Assembly (NCBI GenBank): GCA_965261695.1
Contig: OZ253474.1
Location: forward strand, 4,960,001 to 5,024,000
Reading direction: 5' to 3'
Origin: Bin5 sp965261695
Lineage (GTDB): Bacteria > Chloroflexota > Anaerolineae > Caldilineales > Caldilineaceae
Length of the DNA stretch: 64,000 bases
Both the position numbers and the translations under genes were made by a program. Shown one piece after another: positions 16,843 through 26,243 of the stretch. Numbering within the stretch: position 1 is the stretch's first letter; the number at the start of each line of letters is the position of its first letter. The notes beneath the pieces were generated by a model that saw nothing but the letters and a program-made list of their open reading frames with translations, did not search any database and was not told the origin of the DNA.

Positions 16843-17289
16843 ATGCAATTTCTCGGGTCCGGCGCGGTAATATGGGTCCCCTTGAGTGCCGGTTTCTTCG
16901 TGCAGCTCTACAAATTCCTCTTCGAGTGGATCCTGCGGCGCGATTTTGATCTGCGCGTGCTGGCGCGCGCAGGTGGAATGCCCAGCAGCCACGCAGCTAT
17001 GGTCTGTAGCCTGGTCTCCGCCATCGGCTATCGGTCCGGCCCGCGCAGCGATCTCTTTGCATTGGCCGTCGTTTTCGCCCTGGTCGTGATGTACGACGCC
17101 ACAGGTGTACGGCAGGCCGCCGGCAAACAGGCAAAGGTGTTGAATCAGATTCTGCGCGAGCTGTTCACCGGCCAACCGGTCAGCGAAGAGGAGTTGAAGG
17201 AGCTGATCGGTCATACGCCCACCGAGGTCTACGTCGGCGCGCTCGTCGGCGTACTCTACACTGTGCTGTGGTATCAGCTTTCCCCCTGA
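16843..17289 (+). CDS. Divergent PAP2 (DUF212) family membrane protein
   Basis: 148 aa integral membrane protein. GGMPSSHAAMVCSLVSAIGY contains the PAP2-like Ser-His core, and VMYDATGVRQAAGKQA and IGHTPTEVYVGALVG are hallmarks of the DUF212 group. The family is thought to include lipid phosphatases, but activity is unproven. ATG 16843 lies 2 bases after the xseB stop. Confidence 0.88.
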   Translation: MQFLGSGAVIWVPLSAGFFVQLYKFLFEWILRRDFDLRVLARAGGMPSSHAAMVCSLVSAIGYRSGPRSDLFALAVVFALVVMYDATGVRQAAGKQAKVLNQILRELFTGQPVSEEELKELIGHTPTEVYVGALVGVLYTVLWYQLSP

Positions 17290-17325
17290 CCTGTTCGCAC
17301 TTCGCTTCCGGCTCCGTCGCCTCCC

Positions 17326-18702
17326 TTACAACCCCCTATTTGCAAATTCCTCCAGCAGCAGGCAGTAGGCCCGCTGTCCCCTGCGGAAACTCGCCAACCG
17401 GAAAAACTCGTCCGGCGCGTGGAAATTCTCGTCTTCGATGCCGAAACTAAAACTGATCGTATCTGCCCCCAACTGCTCCTGAAAGACGCCGGTGATCGGA
17501 ATGCTGCCACCGCTGCGAGTCTGGTACGGCTCTCGTCCGTAAAGAGCATTCAGCACTGCGGCCGCCGCACGGTTGCCCCAGTGATCAGCTGAAATGCTGT
17601 AAGGCTTGCCTCGAATCGACAAAGGGTTGACCTCGACCTTCACCCCCGGCGGCGCATGCTGCGCGATATGCTCTTGCAGCAGCGTAATGATTCGCGCCGG
17701 GTCCTGGTTGGCGACCAGGCGGCAGGTAACTTTGGCGTGCGCCGCGTTGGGCAAGACTGTCTTGATCCCATCCTCCTGAAAGCCCCCCCAGATGCCGTTC
17801 ATTTCTAACGTCGGGCGAACCCAACCGCGCTCACGGTTGGTGTAGCCCGGCTCGCCAAACTCCTCTTCCAGGCCCAATCGCTCCAGGTATTCGCCGCCGT
17901 CAAATGGCACACGCGCGATCGCCGCCCGTTCCACAGCCGGCAGCTCCACCACATCATCGTAGAAACCCTCTACCGCCACCGTGCCATCCGCCCGCCGCAG
18001 CGAAGCGAGAATCTGTGTAAGCGCATGGATCGGGTTCTGGACGCGGCCGCCGTGCAACCCGGAATGAAGATCAGTCGAGGCGCCGCGTACATCGATCTGT
18101 ATGCCGCAGATACCGCGCAGAGACATCAGCAGAATCGGCTCGGTCTCGCTGTATTGCCCGCCGTCGGCGCTGACCGCCAGATCACAGGCGAAGCGCACCT
18201 GGTGCGGCGGCATGAATTCGGGGATCTGCGGGCTGCCGATCTCCTCCTGGCCTTCGAAACAGAACTTCAGGTTGACCGGGGCCGCGCCTTCGCCCTGCAG
18301 CAGCGCTTCCACCGCCAGAATCGGCGCCAGCATATTGCCCTTGTCGTCAGACGCGCCGCGCGCATAGACGCGGTCGCCGACAACTGTTGGTTCGAAAGGC
18401 GGATGCGTCCACAGTTCGACCGGATCGACCGGCTGCACGTCGAAATGTCCGTAGATCATGATCGTCGGCTTGCCGGGCGCATGAAGCCAGTCGCCGTAGA
18501 CGACAGGATGGCCGCCGGTCGCGAGCACTTCCACATTCTCCACCCCGGCCGCGGTCAAACGCTGCGCCACCCAATCGCCGGCGCGGGCCACGTCCCCCGC
18601 GCGCTCCGGTAGGGCAGAGATGCTGGGGATGCGCAGGAAATCGAGCAGCTCTGCCAGAAAACGCCCGTCGTGGGCGTCGAGATAGGACTGGTAGGCGGTC
18701 AT
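17326..18702 (-). CDS. M20 family metallopeptidase (dipeptidase type)
   Basis: 458 aa zinc peptidase. Metal and catalytic residues are visible in IYGHFDVQPVDPVELW, RGASDDKGN, CFEGQEEIGSP (catalytic Glu pair) and the C-terminal ENFHAPDEFF His. A dimerisation domain lies between, in the CNDP/ArgE-like arrangement. The likely role is cleavage of dipeptides or acylated amino acids in the cytoplasm. ATG 18702 follows GGAGGAGAG on the minus strand; the frame is open 61 codons further upstream but has no such site there. Confidence 0.92.
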   Translation of the reverse strand: MTAYQSYLDAHDGRFLAELLDFLRIPSISALPERAGDVARAGDWVAQRLTAAGVENVEVLATGGHPVVYGDWLHAPGKPTIMIYGHFDVQPVDPVELWTHPPFEPTVVGDRVYARGASDDKGNMLAPILAVEALLQGEGAAPVNLKFCFEGQEEIGSPQIPEFMPPHQVRFACDLAVSADGGQYSETEPILLMSLRGICGIQIDVRGASTDLHSGLHGGRVQNPIHALTQILASLRRADGTVAVEGFYDDVVELPAVERAAIARVPFDGGEYLERLGLEEEFGEPGYTNRERGWVRPTLEMNGIWGGFQEDGIKTVLPNAAHAKVTCRLVANQDPARIITLLQEHIAQHAPPGVKVEVNPLSIRGKPYSISADHWGNRAAAAVLNALYGREPYQTRSGGSIPITGVFQEQLGADTISFSFGIEDENFHAPDEFFRLASFRRGQRAYCLLLEEFANRGL

Positions 18703-18952
18703 GCCAGGCTCTCCTCCGTTCTGAGATTGAATCAAACGTTGGGCCCATTCTACTTTAGACCGAATGCCCTGGTCAAAGATATGCTGCCCAGGAGCCTCCG
18801 CCAAGAGCAGGCCAGTCGCGTCAAACCCGGCCCAGCGCTTTCCTCTTCGGCGAAAGCGTCTGGCGCTCTCAACTTTTGGCGACAAATTTTTCTGGGGTAA
18901 AATGTTCCGACATCGAACCGCTTACCATAACGGCAACCAGTGAGAACTCCGG

Positions 18953-19324
18953 ATGAAATCGCCGCAACAATGCCAGACGCTGGCCGAGGTTCGATCGGAA
19001 ATCGACCGGTTGGACAGGGCCATCGTCCGAACCATCAGCCAGCGTCGCCAATATGTCCACGCCGCCAGTCGCTTCAAGCGCAGTGCGGATGAAGTCCACG
19101 CCCGCGAGCGCCAGCGGCTGATGCTGGCAGCGCGTCGGAGTTGGGCGCAGGAAGAAGGGTTGGACCCGGACCTGATCCAAGCTCTCTTTCGCCAGATCGT
19201 CGATCATTTTGTCGCGGCAGAGCTTGCAATTGTGACTGATAGGGAAGGGTCGACAGGGGGTCGGTCCACATCGCCAACCACCAGGGCTGCTGCCGGTGAA
19301 TGCCGTGACGAGGCTGATGCCTGA
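18953..19324 (+). CDS. Chorismate mutase (AroQ/PchB type)
   Basis: 123 aa all-helical protein: LAEVRSEIDRLDRAIVRTIS, RRQYVHAASRFK and DLIQALFRQIVDHFVAAE match the AroQ-class fold. It should convert chorismate to prephenate, or act as isochorismate-pyruvate lyase like PchB; the two are hard to tell apart. The last 25 residues after AIVTDREG look non-conserved. Its 3' end overlaps the following glycosyltransferase gene. Confidence 0.85.
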   Translation: MKSPQQCQTLAEVRSEIDRLDRAIVRTISQRRQYVHAASRFKRSADEVHARERQRLMLAARRSWAQEEGLDPDLIQALFRQIVDHFVAAELAIVTDREGSTGGRSTSPTTRAAAGECRDEADA

Positions 19325-20495
19325 TAGGCGCGAGGGCGAGGCCGCCGCGCCCATTTCCGGGGACTGGCGCGGCCGCGTCCGTGTGGCCCTGGTCCACGAC
19401 TGGCTCAATCAGATGGGCGGCGCCGAAAATGTGCTTGAAGAGATGGTGGCACTTTTCCCCGCGGCGCCAATCTTTACCAGCATGTACGCGCCCCACAAGA
19501 TGCCGGATCCGTACCGAGCCTGGCCCATCCGCACCTCTTTCATGCAGCGCCTTCCTGGTATTACCGAACGCCACCGGGCCTATCTGCCCTTCTATCCGGC
19601 TGCGTTTGCGGCCACCGATTTGAGCGGATTCGATCTGATTCTGAGTAACAAGAGCGGCTTCTGCCACGGCGTGCGCGCGCAGCAGGCCGGGCGCAGGGCT
19701 TTGCACGTCTGCTACTGCCTGACGCCAACCCGGTTTCTGTGGCTCTATCAACAGTACCGCGGCCAGGAGCGCATCGGCCGCCTGCTGAACCTCGCACTGC
19801 AGCCGCTTTTGGCCCTTCTGAGGCGCTGGGATTACGCGGCCGCCCAACGGGTCGATCAGTTTATCGCCATCAGCGGCGTCGTACAGGAGCGCATTCGCAG
19901 CATCTATCGGCGTGAAAGCGTCGTCATCCATCCACCGGTGGACACGCAACGCTTCACACCCGACCCGTCCATCCCGGTGGGCGATTACTATCTGATCGTC
20001 AGCCGCTTGATCCCGTACAAGCGCATCGACCTGGCTGTAGAGGCATTCCACACTCTGCCGCACGAGCGCCTGATCGTCGTCGGCAGCGGGCGCGGGCGTC
20101 AGGCGCTTGATGCCCATGCTCCGCCCAACGTTTCCTTCCTCGGCTGGCAGCCATACCAACGCCATTTGCAACTGATGCGCGCCTGTAAGGCCTTCCTCTT
20201 CCCGGGGTTGGAGGATTTCGGCATCGCGCCGGTGGAGGCGATGAGTGCCGGTCGCCCGGTGATCGCCTACCGCGGCGGCGGCGCGCTGGATACGGTCATT
20301 CCCGGCAAGACCGGCGCGTTCTTCGACACGCAGACGCCGCAATCGCTGCAACGTGCGGTTGAGCAGTTCGATCCCTACGCCTACGACCCGGCTGCGTGCC
20401 GCGCCCAGGCCGAACGCTTCAGCCGCCAGGAATTTCGCCGGCGCATGTTGGCAACGCTTGAGTCGTTTGTCGCTCGGTCAGCCGCGAGTATCTGA
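19296..20495 (+). CDS. Glycosyltransferase family 4 protein
   Basis: 399 aa GT-B transferase. The N-terminal domain begins VRVALVHDWLNQMGGAENVL, and the C-terminal nucleotide-sugar domain has YYLIVSRLIPYKRIDLAVEA and the E-x7-E motif (EDFGIAPVEA). It probably adds a sugar to a cell-envelope or exopolysaccharide precursor. GTG 19296 gives a 29-base overlap with the chorismate mutase gene; ATG 19317, with GAGG just upstream, would give an 8-base overlap and is almost as likely. Confidence 0.9.
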   Translation: MNAVTRLMPDRREGEAAAPISGDWRGRVRVALVHDWLNQMGGAENVLEEMVALFPAAPIFTSMYAPHKMPDPYRAWPIRTSFMQRLPGITERHRAYLPFYPAAFAATDLSGFDLILSNKSGFCHGVRAQQAGRRALHVCYCLTPTRFLWLYQQYRGQERIGRLLNLALQPLLALLRRWDYAAAQRVDQFIAISGVVQERIRSIYRRESVVIHPPVDTQRFTPDPSIPVGDYYLIVSRLIPYKRIDLAVEAFHTLPHERLIVVGSGRGRQALDAHAPPNVSFLGWQPYQRHLQLMRACKAFLFPGLEDFGIAPVEAMSAGRPVIAYRGGGALDTVIPGKTGAFFDTQTPQSLQRAVEQFDPYAYDPAACRAQAERFSRQEFRRRMLATLESFVARSAASI

Positions 20496-20572
20496 TTGTA
20501 AGCCCATCGGCTCGCCCGGAATCCGAAAGCCCCGTCGAATCGAACGCCATCTGCTGTGCAGGAGGCCGCCAA

Positions 20573-21199
20573 CTGTTAGTCGAAACCAATATCCGCCAGC
20601 TCTACACGACCGGCGACGCAGCCCACGACATTGACCACGTGCTGCGCGTGACGGCAATGGGCACGCGCGTCGCACGCGCCGAAGGCGCCGACGTCGAGGT
20701 CGTGCGCGCGGCCGCGTTGCTCCACGATGTGCCCGTTGAGGGTAGCGCACGCGGCGCGCATCACATCGCCGCCGCCGCTTTCGCCGCCGACTATCTGCAC
20801 GCCGCCGGCATGGAAACGCGTCGCATCGAGAATGTCGTCCACTGCATCCAGGCCCACCGCTACCGCGACCGCTCGATCCAACCCCGGACTCTGGAGGCCA
20901 AATGCCTCTATGACGCCGATAAACTCGATAGCATCGGCGCCATCGGCGTGTGCAGGGCGTTCGCCCACGCCGGCGTCTATGGCAACCGGCTTTGGCTCCA
21001 ACCTGTGACCGCCGCGCCGCCCGATCATGCCAAGCCGAGCGGTCCCGACTACACCCCCGTCCACGAGTACGTCTACAAGCTGCGCCACATCCTGTCAACA
21101 CTCTATACCCAATCCGCCCGCACAATCGGCGCACAGCGGCACGAATTCATGTCCCGCTTTTACGAGCAGCTCGATGCCGAGATGACCGGGCAAGTGTGA
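20573..21199 (+). CDS. HD domain phosphohydrolase, probably with a CTG start
   Basis: 208 aa. The HD superfamily pattern is complete only if translation begins upstream of the first in-frame GTG at 20639: DAAHDIDHVLRV gives His22, then AALLHD gives His51-Asp52, and KCLYDADKLDSIGAIG gives the last Asp. No ATG, GTG or TTG lies at the right place, but CTG 20573 has GGAGG seven bases upstream. The protein should hydrolyse a phosphate ester, possibly of a nucleotide; substrate unknown. Confidence 0.8.
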   Translation: MLVETNIRQLYTTGDAAHDIDHVLRVTAMGTRVARAEGADVEVVRAAALLHDVPVEGSARGAHHIAAAAFAADYLHAAGMETRRIENVVHCIQAHRYRDRSIQPRTLEAKCLYDADKLDSIGAIGVCRAFAHAGVYGNRLWLQPVTAAPPDHAKPSGPDYTPVHEYVYKLRHILSTLYTQSARTIGAQRHEFMSRFYEQLDAEMTGQV

Positions 21200-21360
21200 T
21201 TTCGCATAGACAACCACAGACGCTCCAATGTCCTCTCTTCCCATCGCCCAAAAGAATTCAGGCATTGAAAGCGTCGGCAACGGCTGAAACTGTGCATTTC
21301 CTTTAAATGTGATAGGCTATGCGCGTTGGTAAAGCGATCGCTCAACTGTGAGGTGAAGCC

Positions 21361-24114
21361 ATGGCCCCACCATCTGATTCCCGCAACGCTCACCCCTTGC
21401 CCTTTGACGAGATAGCGCGCCTGCCGCTGCCCGGCGACAATGTCGCCATCGCCACGCGCACCTTGGCGGCAGGCACGCGCATCGAGCGCAACGGCCGCAT
21501 CCTGACCTTGGATTACACTGCCTTGGAGGGGCACCGCTTCGCCGTCGCGCCGATTGCCGAGGGCGGCGCGCTTCTCTCCTGGGAGTTGCCCTTTGCGCTG
21601 GCGACGCGGCCGATCGCGCCGGGCCAATACGTGTGCAACGCCGAGATGCTCGACGCGCTCAGCGTGCGCGCGCTCGATTTCGACCTGCCGCCCGAGCCGA
21701 ACTTCGCCGATCACGTCCAGCCCTACATTCTCGACGACGCCGCCTTCCAGCCCGGCCCAGCGACCTCTCGCTATCGGCAACCGCGCCATTTCGAGGGTTA
21801 TCTTCGACCCGGCGGGCGCGGCGTCGGCACGCGCAACACGATCATTCTGCTGGGGACCTCCTCCCGCACCGGCGGATTCGTGCGCCAGCTGGAGGCGCGT
21901 CTGGCCGGTCTTGCCGGCGCCTACGCCAACATCGACGGCATCGTCGCCGTTGCCCACACCGAAGGCGGCCATGACAACCCCAACAACACCGACTCCGTCT
22001 TGCGCACGCTCGCCGGATTCGTTGTACATCCCAACGTCGGCGCCGTGATCTGCGTCGACTACGGCCTCGAACCGGTCGACAACGCCCGCCTGCGCGCCTA
22101 CCTCCAGGACAACAACTACCCGCTCGACGCCGTGCCGCACGCCTTTCTCACCCTCCAGGCTGGCTTTCAGGCCGGAATTGCCCAGGCAGAGGCCGTCGTT
22201 CACGGCTGGCTTGAGGAGGTCAACGCCACCCCGCGCACGCTTCAGCCCCTTTCGCAACTCAAACTGGCGCTGCAATGCGGCGGCTCTGACGCTTTTTCCG
22301 GAATCTCCGGCAATCCCCTGGCTTCCTGGGTGGCGCGTGAACTCATCCACTTCGGCGGCGCCGCCAATCTGGCCGAGACCGACGAGTTGATCGGCGCCGA
22401 GCCGTACATGATGCTCAACGTCCGCGACGCCGAGACCGCTGCCGCCTTCCTGGCCGCAATCGAACGCTTTCAGGAGCGGGTCGCCTGGCACGGCCATTCC
22501 GCCGCCGGCAATCCTTCCGGCGGCAACAAATACCGCGGCCTCTATAATATCGTCCTCAAGTCGATCGGCGCCGCCATGAAGCGCCACCCGGACGTGCGCC
22601 TCGACCACGTAATCGCCTACAGCGCGCCCATGAAAGCGCCCGGCTACTACTTCATGGACAGCCCCGGCAACGATCTCGAAAGCATCGCCGGGCAGGTCGC
22701 CTCCGGCTGCAATATGATCTATTTCGTCACCGGCAACGGCTCGATCACCAACTTCCCCTTCGTCCCCACCATCAAGATCGTGACCACCACGCGCCGCTAT
22801 GAACTGCTCAGTCGCGACATGGACGTCAACGCCGGACGATATCTGGACGGCACGCCAATGAATGAATTGGGCTTCGAGACGCTCGAACTGACGCGGCGTG
22901 CCGCCTCCGGCGAGCGCACCGTCGGCGAGAAGGCCGGTCATGCCCAGGTTCAACTGTGGCGCGACTGGCGCCAGACCGAACCGGGACACGTGGAGGAGAT
23001 AAGCAGCCGCCCCCAACCGGGCGGACGAGCGCTGCCTCTGCGTCCCCCCTCATCCGGCACGCCGACGCTCGATCTTACATATCCCGCCTTCGCCACGCCC
23101 ACCGGGCCTGCCGCCGACCGCATCGGCCTCATCCTTCCCACCAGCCTCTGCTCCGGGCAGATTGGCCAGATCGCGGCCGCGCGCCTCAACAGTAGAAACA
23201 GGCAGGGCGCGACGGCGAAGCCCCCGCTCAAGCGATACGTGGCCCTGGCCCATACCGAAGGCTGTGGCTTCTCCGGTGGACACACCGGCGACCTCTATGT
23301 GCGCACATTGCTCGGCTATCTGCGCCATCCCCTGGCCGCCGAAACGCTGATGCTTGAACACGGCTGCGAAAAGACGCACAACGACTACTTCCGCCACGAG
23401 CTGGCCGCCAATGGGCTGGATCTGGATCGCTACGGATGGGCCAGCATCCAACTCGACGGCGGCATCGACGCTGTGCTGGAAAAGATCGACGACTGGTTCG
23501 CGCAGCGCCTGGCCGCAGCCGACGCGCCCGCGCAGACGACCGCCGGCGTATCTGCCGTGCGTATCGGCCTGCTCAGCGCCGCAGATCTGTCCGAAATGGC
23601 TGCCCGCCAATTCGGCCGGCTCGCCGCCGCCATCGTTCGCGGCGGGGGCACGGTCGTCCTGCCCGAGAACACGGCTCTTCTATCGACAAGCGCGTTCCTG
23701 GACGAAAGCGTGGGCGACGGCCCCCATCTGCCTTCCCTGGCCTACGGACAGGCTTTGCTCGATGCGGCAGATCAGCGCGGCTTTCACGTGATGGAGACGC
23801 CGACCGGGCATTGGACCGAGACTCTGACCGGCCTCGGCGGCGTCGGCGTAGAGGCGATCCTGGCCTACGTGGGCGGCCATCCCATCGAGGGCCATCCGCT
23901 CGTGCCCGTCCTGCAGGCTACCGCCGACGAGGGCGTGGCGCGGCAGTTCGCCGACGACATGGACGTAGTGCTCGACGGCGACCCGGCCAGCTGGCCCCAG
24001 GCTCTGGCCGACCTGCTTTCCCAAACGCTGGGCGGACAGCTGCAGCCCAAAGCAATGCGGGCCGGCAACATCGACTTCCAGTTTACTCGCGGGCTGTTAG
24101 GCGTTTCGCTGTAA
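21361..24114 (+). CDS. UxaA family dehydratase with duplicated core (double-length)
   Basis: 917 aa, nearly twice the usual family length. Residues 1-95 form an SAF-like domain. The first UxaA core follows (GVGTRNTIILLGTSS, VAHTEGGHDN, LALQCGGSDAFSGISGNP, YFMDSPGNDLESIAGQVASG). A linker near 540-570 leads to a second, partial core (IGLILPTSLCSGQIG, VALAHTEGCGFSGGHTGD, MLEHGCEKTHND). The first half has lost the family cysteines (HTEGGHD, DYGLE) that the second half keeps (HTEGCGF, HGCEKT), so the halves may complement each other. Known relatives dehydrate sugar acids such as altronate or galactarate. The gene is followed at 27 bases by a sulfatase, suggesting joint use of sulfated or acidic polysaccharide. 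Confidence 0.82.
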   Translation: MAPPSDSRNAHPLPFDEIARLPLPGDNVAIATRTLAAGTRIERNGRILTLDYTALEGHRFAVAPIAEGGALLSWELPFALATRPIAPGQYVCNAEMLDALSVRALDFDLPPEPNFADHVQPYILDDAAFQPGPATSRYRQPRHFEGYLRPGGRGVGTRNTIILLGTSSRTGGFVRQLEARLAGLAGAYANIDGIVAVAHTEGGHDNPNNTDSVLRTLAGFVVHPNVGAVICVDYGLEPVDNARLRAYLQDNNYPLDAVPHAFLTLQAGFQAGIAQAEAVVHGWLEEVNATPRTLQPLSQLKLALQCGGSDAFSGISGNPLASWVARELIHFGGAANLAETDELIGAEPYMMLNVRDAETAAAFLAAIERFQERVAWHGHSAAGNPSGGNKYRGLYNIVLKSIGAAMKRHPDVRLDHVIAYSAPMKAPGYYFMDSPGNDLESIAGQVASGCNMIYFVTGNGSITNFPFVPTIKIVTTTRRYELLSRDMDVNAGRYLDGTPMNELGFETLELTRRAASGERTVGEKAGHAQVQLWRDWRQTEPGHVEEISSRPQPGGRALPLRPPSSGTPTLDLTYPAFATPTGPAADRIGLILPTSLCSGQIGQIAAARLNSRNRQGATAKPPLKRYVALAHTEGCGFSGGHTGDLYVRTLLGYLRHPLAAETLMLEHGCEKTHNDYFRHELAANGLDLDRYGWASIQLDGGIDAVLEKIDDWFAQRLAAADAPAQTTAGVSAVRIGLLSAADLSEMAARQFGRLAAAIVRGGGTVVLPENTALLSTSAFLDESVGDGPHLPSLAYGQALLDAADQRGFHVMETPTGHWTETLTGLGGVGVEAILAYVGGHPIEGHPLVPVLQATADEGVARQFADDMDVVLDGDPASWPQALADLLSQTLGGQLQPKAMRAGNIDFQFTRGLLGVSL

Positions 24115-24141
24115 GACAGCCTGCATGAGAGAGAGCGATCC

Positions 24142-25503
24142 ATGCTCCAAGAGCGACCCAATGTCGTCTATGTGTTCGCCGATCAGTGGCGGGCGCAAGA
24201 CGCCGGATACGCCGGCAACCGGCAGGTGAGGACGCCGCACCTCGACCGGCTGGCCGCCCAGAGCGTCAACTTCACCCATGCCGTCGCCGGCATCCCGGTC
24301 TGCTGCCCGGCGCGTGCCACCTTGTTGACGGGCCAGCACGCCTTGACCCACGGCGTCTTTGTCAACGATGTCCATCTGGCCGAGGACGCCGTTTCCATGG
24401 GCAAGCTCTTCAAAGTCGCCGGATATGACACCGCCTACGTCGGCAAGTGGCACGTGGACGGCCGCGGCCGCAGTAACTATATTCCGCCCGAAGGCCGGCA
24501 GGGTTTCGACTACTGGAAGGCGCTCGAATGCACGCATAGTTACAACAGCTCCAAATACTTTGCCGCTGATTCCGACCAACCCTTAAAGTGGCAGGGCTAC
24601 GACGCAATCGAGCAGACCAAGGACGTGCAGGCATTCATTCGCAACCGCAAGCGTGCCGGCGAGGACGCCGCTCCCTTCCTCCTCGTCCTCTCCTGGGGAC
24701 CGCCCCACGCCCCGTATGACACCGCGCCGGAAGCCTATCGACAGCTGTACGACGCCGACGCGATCGAACTGCGCCACAATGTGCCGCCGCAGCTGGCTGA
24801 ATCGGCCCGCGAATGGATCGCCGGCTACTACGCCCATTGCACCGCCCTCGACGACTGCCTCGACGCGCTGCTGCAAACTTTGCGAGAGGAGGGCCTGGCC
24901 GAGGATACGCTGTTCGTCTTCACCTCCGATCATGGCGATATGCTCGGCTCGCAGGGCGAAGTGAAGAAGCAACGCCCCTGGGAGGAGTCGATCCGCGTCC
25001 CGTTCCTGTTGCGCTGGCCTCGGCGCTTCGGCTGGGAAGGTTGCAAGGTTGATGCGCTGCTCGATACGCCCGACATCCTGCCGACGCTACTTTCCCTCTG
25101 CGGGATTCCCATTCCTGGGACGGTGGAGGGCCAGGATTTCGCGGCAACGATAGAGCGCGGCCCCGATCCGTCCGGCGGCGCCGCGCTCATCTACTGTCCG
25201 CATCCTTTCGGCCAGTTTCTACGTCAGGACGGCGGGCGCGAGTATCGCGGCCTGCGCACGCGGCGCCATACCTATGTGCGCGATATGCACGGGCCGTGGC
25301 TGCTCTACGACAACGAGCGCGACCCCTTCCAGTTGAAGAATCTCGTCAATCGTCCTGAGGAATTGTCCCTTCAGGCCGCATTGGACGCGCAGCTCCAGCG
25401 CAAACTTGAAGAGCGCGGCGATGAATTTCTGCCCGGCATGGCATACATCGAAAAGTGGGGCTACCCGCTCGACGAAACGGGGACCGTGCCTTACGAGTGG
25501 TGA
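24142..25503 (+). CDS. Sulfatase (formylglycine-dependent)
   Basis: 453 aa. The signature CxPxR is present as Cys54-Cys55-Pro-Ala-Arg58 followed by LLTGQ, so Cys54 would become formylglycine. Metal ligands are seen at Asp14 (FADQW) and in the later TSDHGDMLGSQG. YVGKWHVDG is also typical. No signal peptide is seen, so it is probably cytoplasmic. It lies 27 bases after the UxaA-family gene and likely shares its transcript. Substrate is unknown; it is not close to the duplicated sulfatases further on. Confidence 0.92.
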   Translation: MLQERPNVVYVFADQWRAQDAGYAGNRQVRTPHLDRLAAQSVNFTHAVAGIPVCCPARATLLTGQHALTHGVFVNDVHLAEDAVSMGKLFKVAGYDTAYVGKWHVDGRGRSNYIPPEGRQGFDYWKALECTHSYNSSKYFAADSDQPLKWQGYDAIEQTKDVQAFIRNRKRAGEDAAPFLLVLSWGPPHAPYDTAPEAYRQLYDADAIELRHNVPPQLAESAREWIAGYYAHCTALDDCLDALLQTLREEGLAEDTLFVFTSDHGDMLGSQGEVKKQRPWEESIRVPFLLRWPRRFGWEGCKVDALLDTPDILPTLLSLCGIPIPGTVEGQDFAATIERGPDPSGGAALIYCPHPFGQFLRQDGGREYRGLRTRRHTYVRDMHGPWLLYDNERDPFQLKNLVNRPEELSLQAALDAQLQRKLEERGDEFLPGMAYIEKWGYPLDETGTVPYEW

Positions 25504-25620
25504 GTACAGAGCGCGTCGGGGCGCGCTCACATAGAGACTGCCTAGCTGAACCAGAGGAGTCCGAAACCGTCCATGAGCCCAGCATCCGCATCGTCTGTGG
25601 AGAAGAGTAGCGTCGAGAAT

Positions 25621-25650
25621 TTGCCATCCGCCGTAGTTTTGTGCTAAACT
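25621..25650 (+). promoter_or_regulatory. Probable promoter of rplS
   Basis: TTGCCA (25621-25626) and TAAACT (25645-25650) are 18 bases apart, a fair sigma-70-type match, and lie about 110 bases before the rplS start. The leader between could carry ribosomal-protein autoregulation, but I see no specific structure. Confidence 0.5.
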
Positions 25651-25759
25651 CCCCACTTGTGTGCAGTTGATCGGCCACAGCAACGATGAGAACTCACGCA
25701 TGGGCAATGCCCGTGCATTCCGGCATATAGATGCACAGCTGATCAGAGGGCGGTGTGAA

Positions 25760-26122
25760 ATGACTAACGCATTGATGGCATCCCTGCAACCGGAGCTGCC
25801 GGCGGGCATGGACGAGATCGAGGCCGGTGATACGGTGCGCGTCCACCAGCGCATCACCGAAGGGCGCAACGAGCGGATTCAGGTATTTCAGGGCGTCGTG
25901 ATCGCGATGCGCGGCGGCAAGGGCGCGGGCGCCACCTACATCGTCCGCCGCACCGGCTCGCACGGCATCACCGTCGAGCGCACCTTTCCCCTTTACAGCA
26001 AGAACGTGGAAAAGGTCGAAGTCCTGCGCAAGACCAAAGTCCGTCGCGCCCAACTCTACTATCTGCGCGAGCGCCAGGGCAAGTCCGCCCGCCTCAAAGA
26101 GAAGCGCTTCATCAGCGTGTAG
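25760..26122 (+). CDS. rplS: 50S ribosomal protein L19
   Basis: 120 aa, the normal length. GDTVRVHQRITEGRNERIQ, FQGVVIAMRGGKGAGATY and RRTGSHGITVERTFPLYS are diagnostic, and KVRRAQLYYLRERQGKSARL closes it. ATG 25760 begins the conserved part; the frame is open 33 codons further upstream without support. It is a core chromosomal gene, so the accessory region starts just after it. Confidence 0.96.
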   Translation: MTNALMASLQPELPAGMDEIEAGDTVRVHQRITEGRNERIQVFQGVVIAMRGGKGAGATYIVRRTGSHGITVERTFPLYSKNVEKVEVLRKTKVRRAQLYYLRERQGKSARLKEKRFISV

Positions 26123-26243
26123 CTCCTTCTGCCATGCCATTGGGTAGGTCTGGATGCCCCCCCTTGTCATGAAGTAGATCGCACTGCCGGCAGGGCTGCT
26201 ATCGCTCGCTTCGCGCAACCACTGGAGAAGAGGGCGGGTAACA

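Noticed and set aside
21160..23016. 618-codon minus-strand frame opposite the UxaA-family gene
   Set aside because: The plus strand codes conserved dehydratase motifs; the reverse frame is rich in Gly/Val/Ala/Asp repeats typical of antisense shadows.
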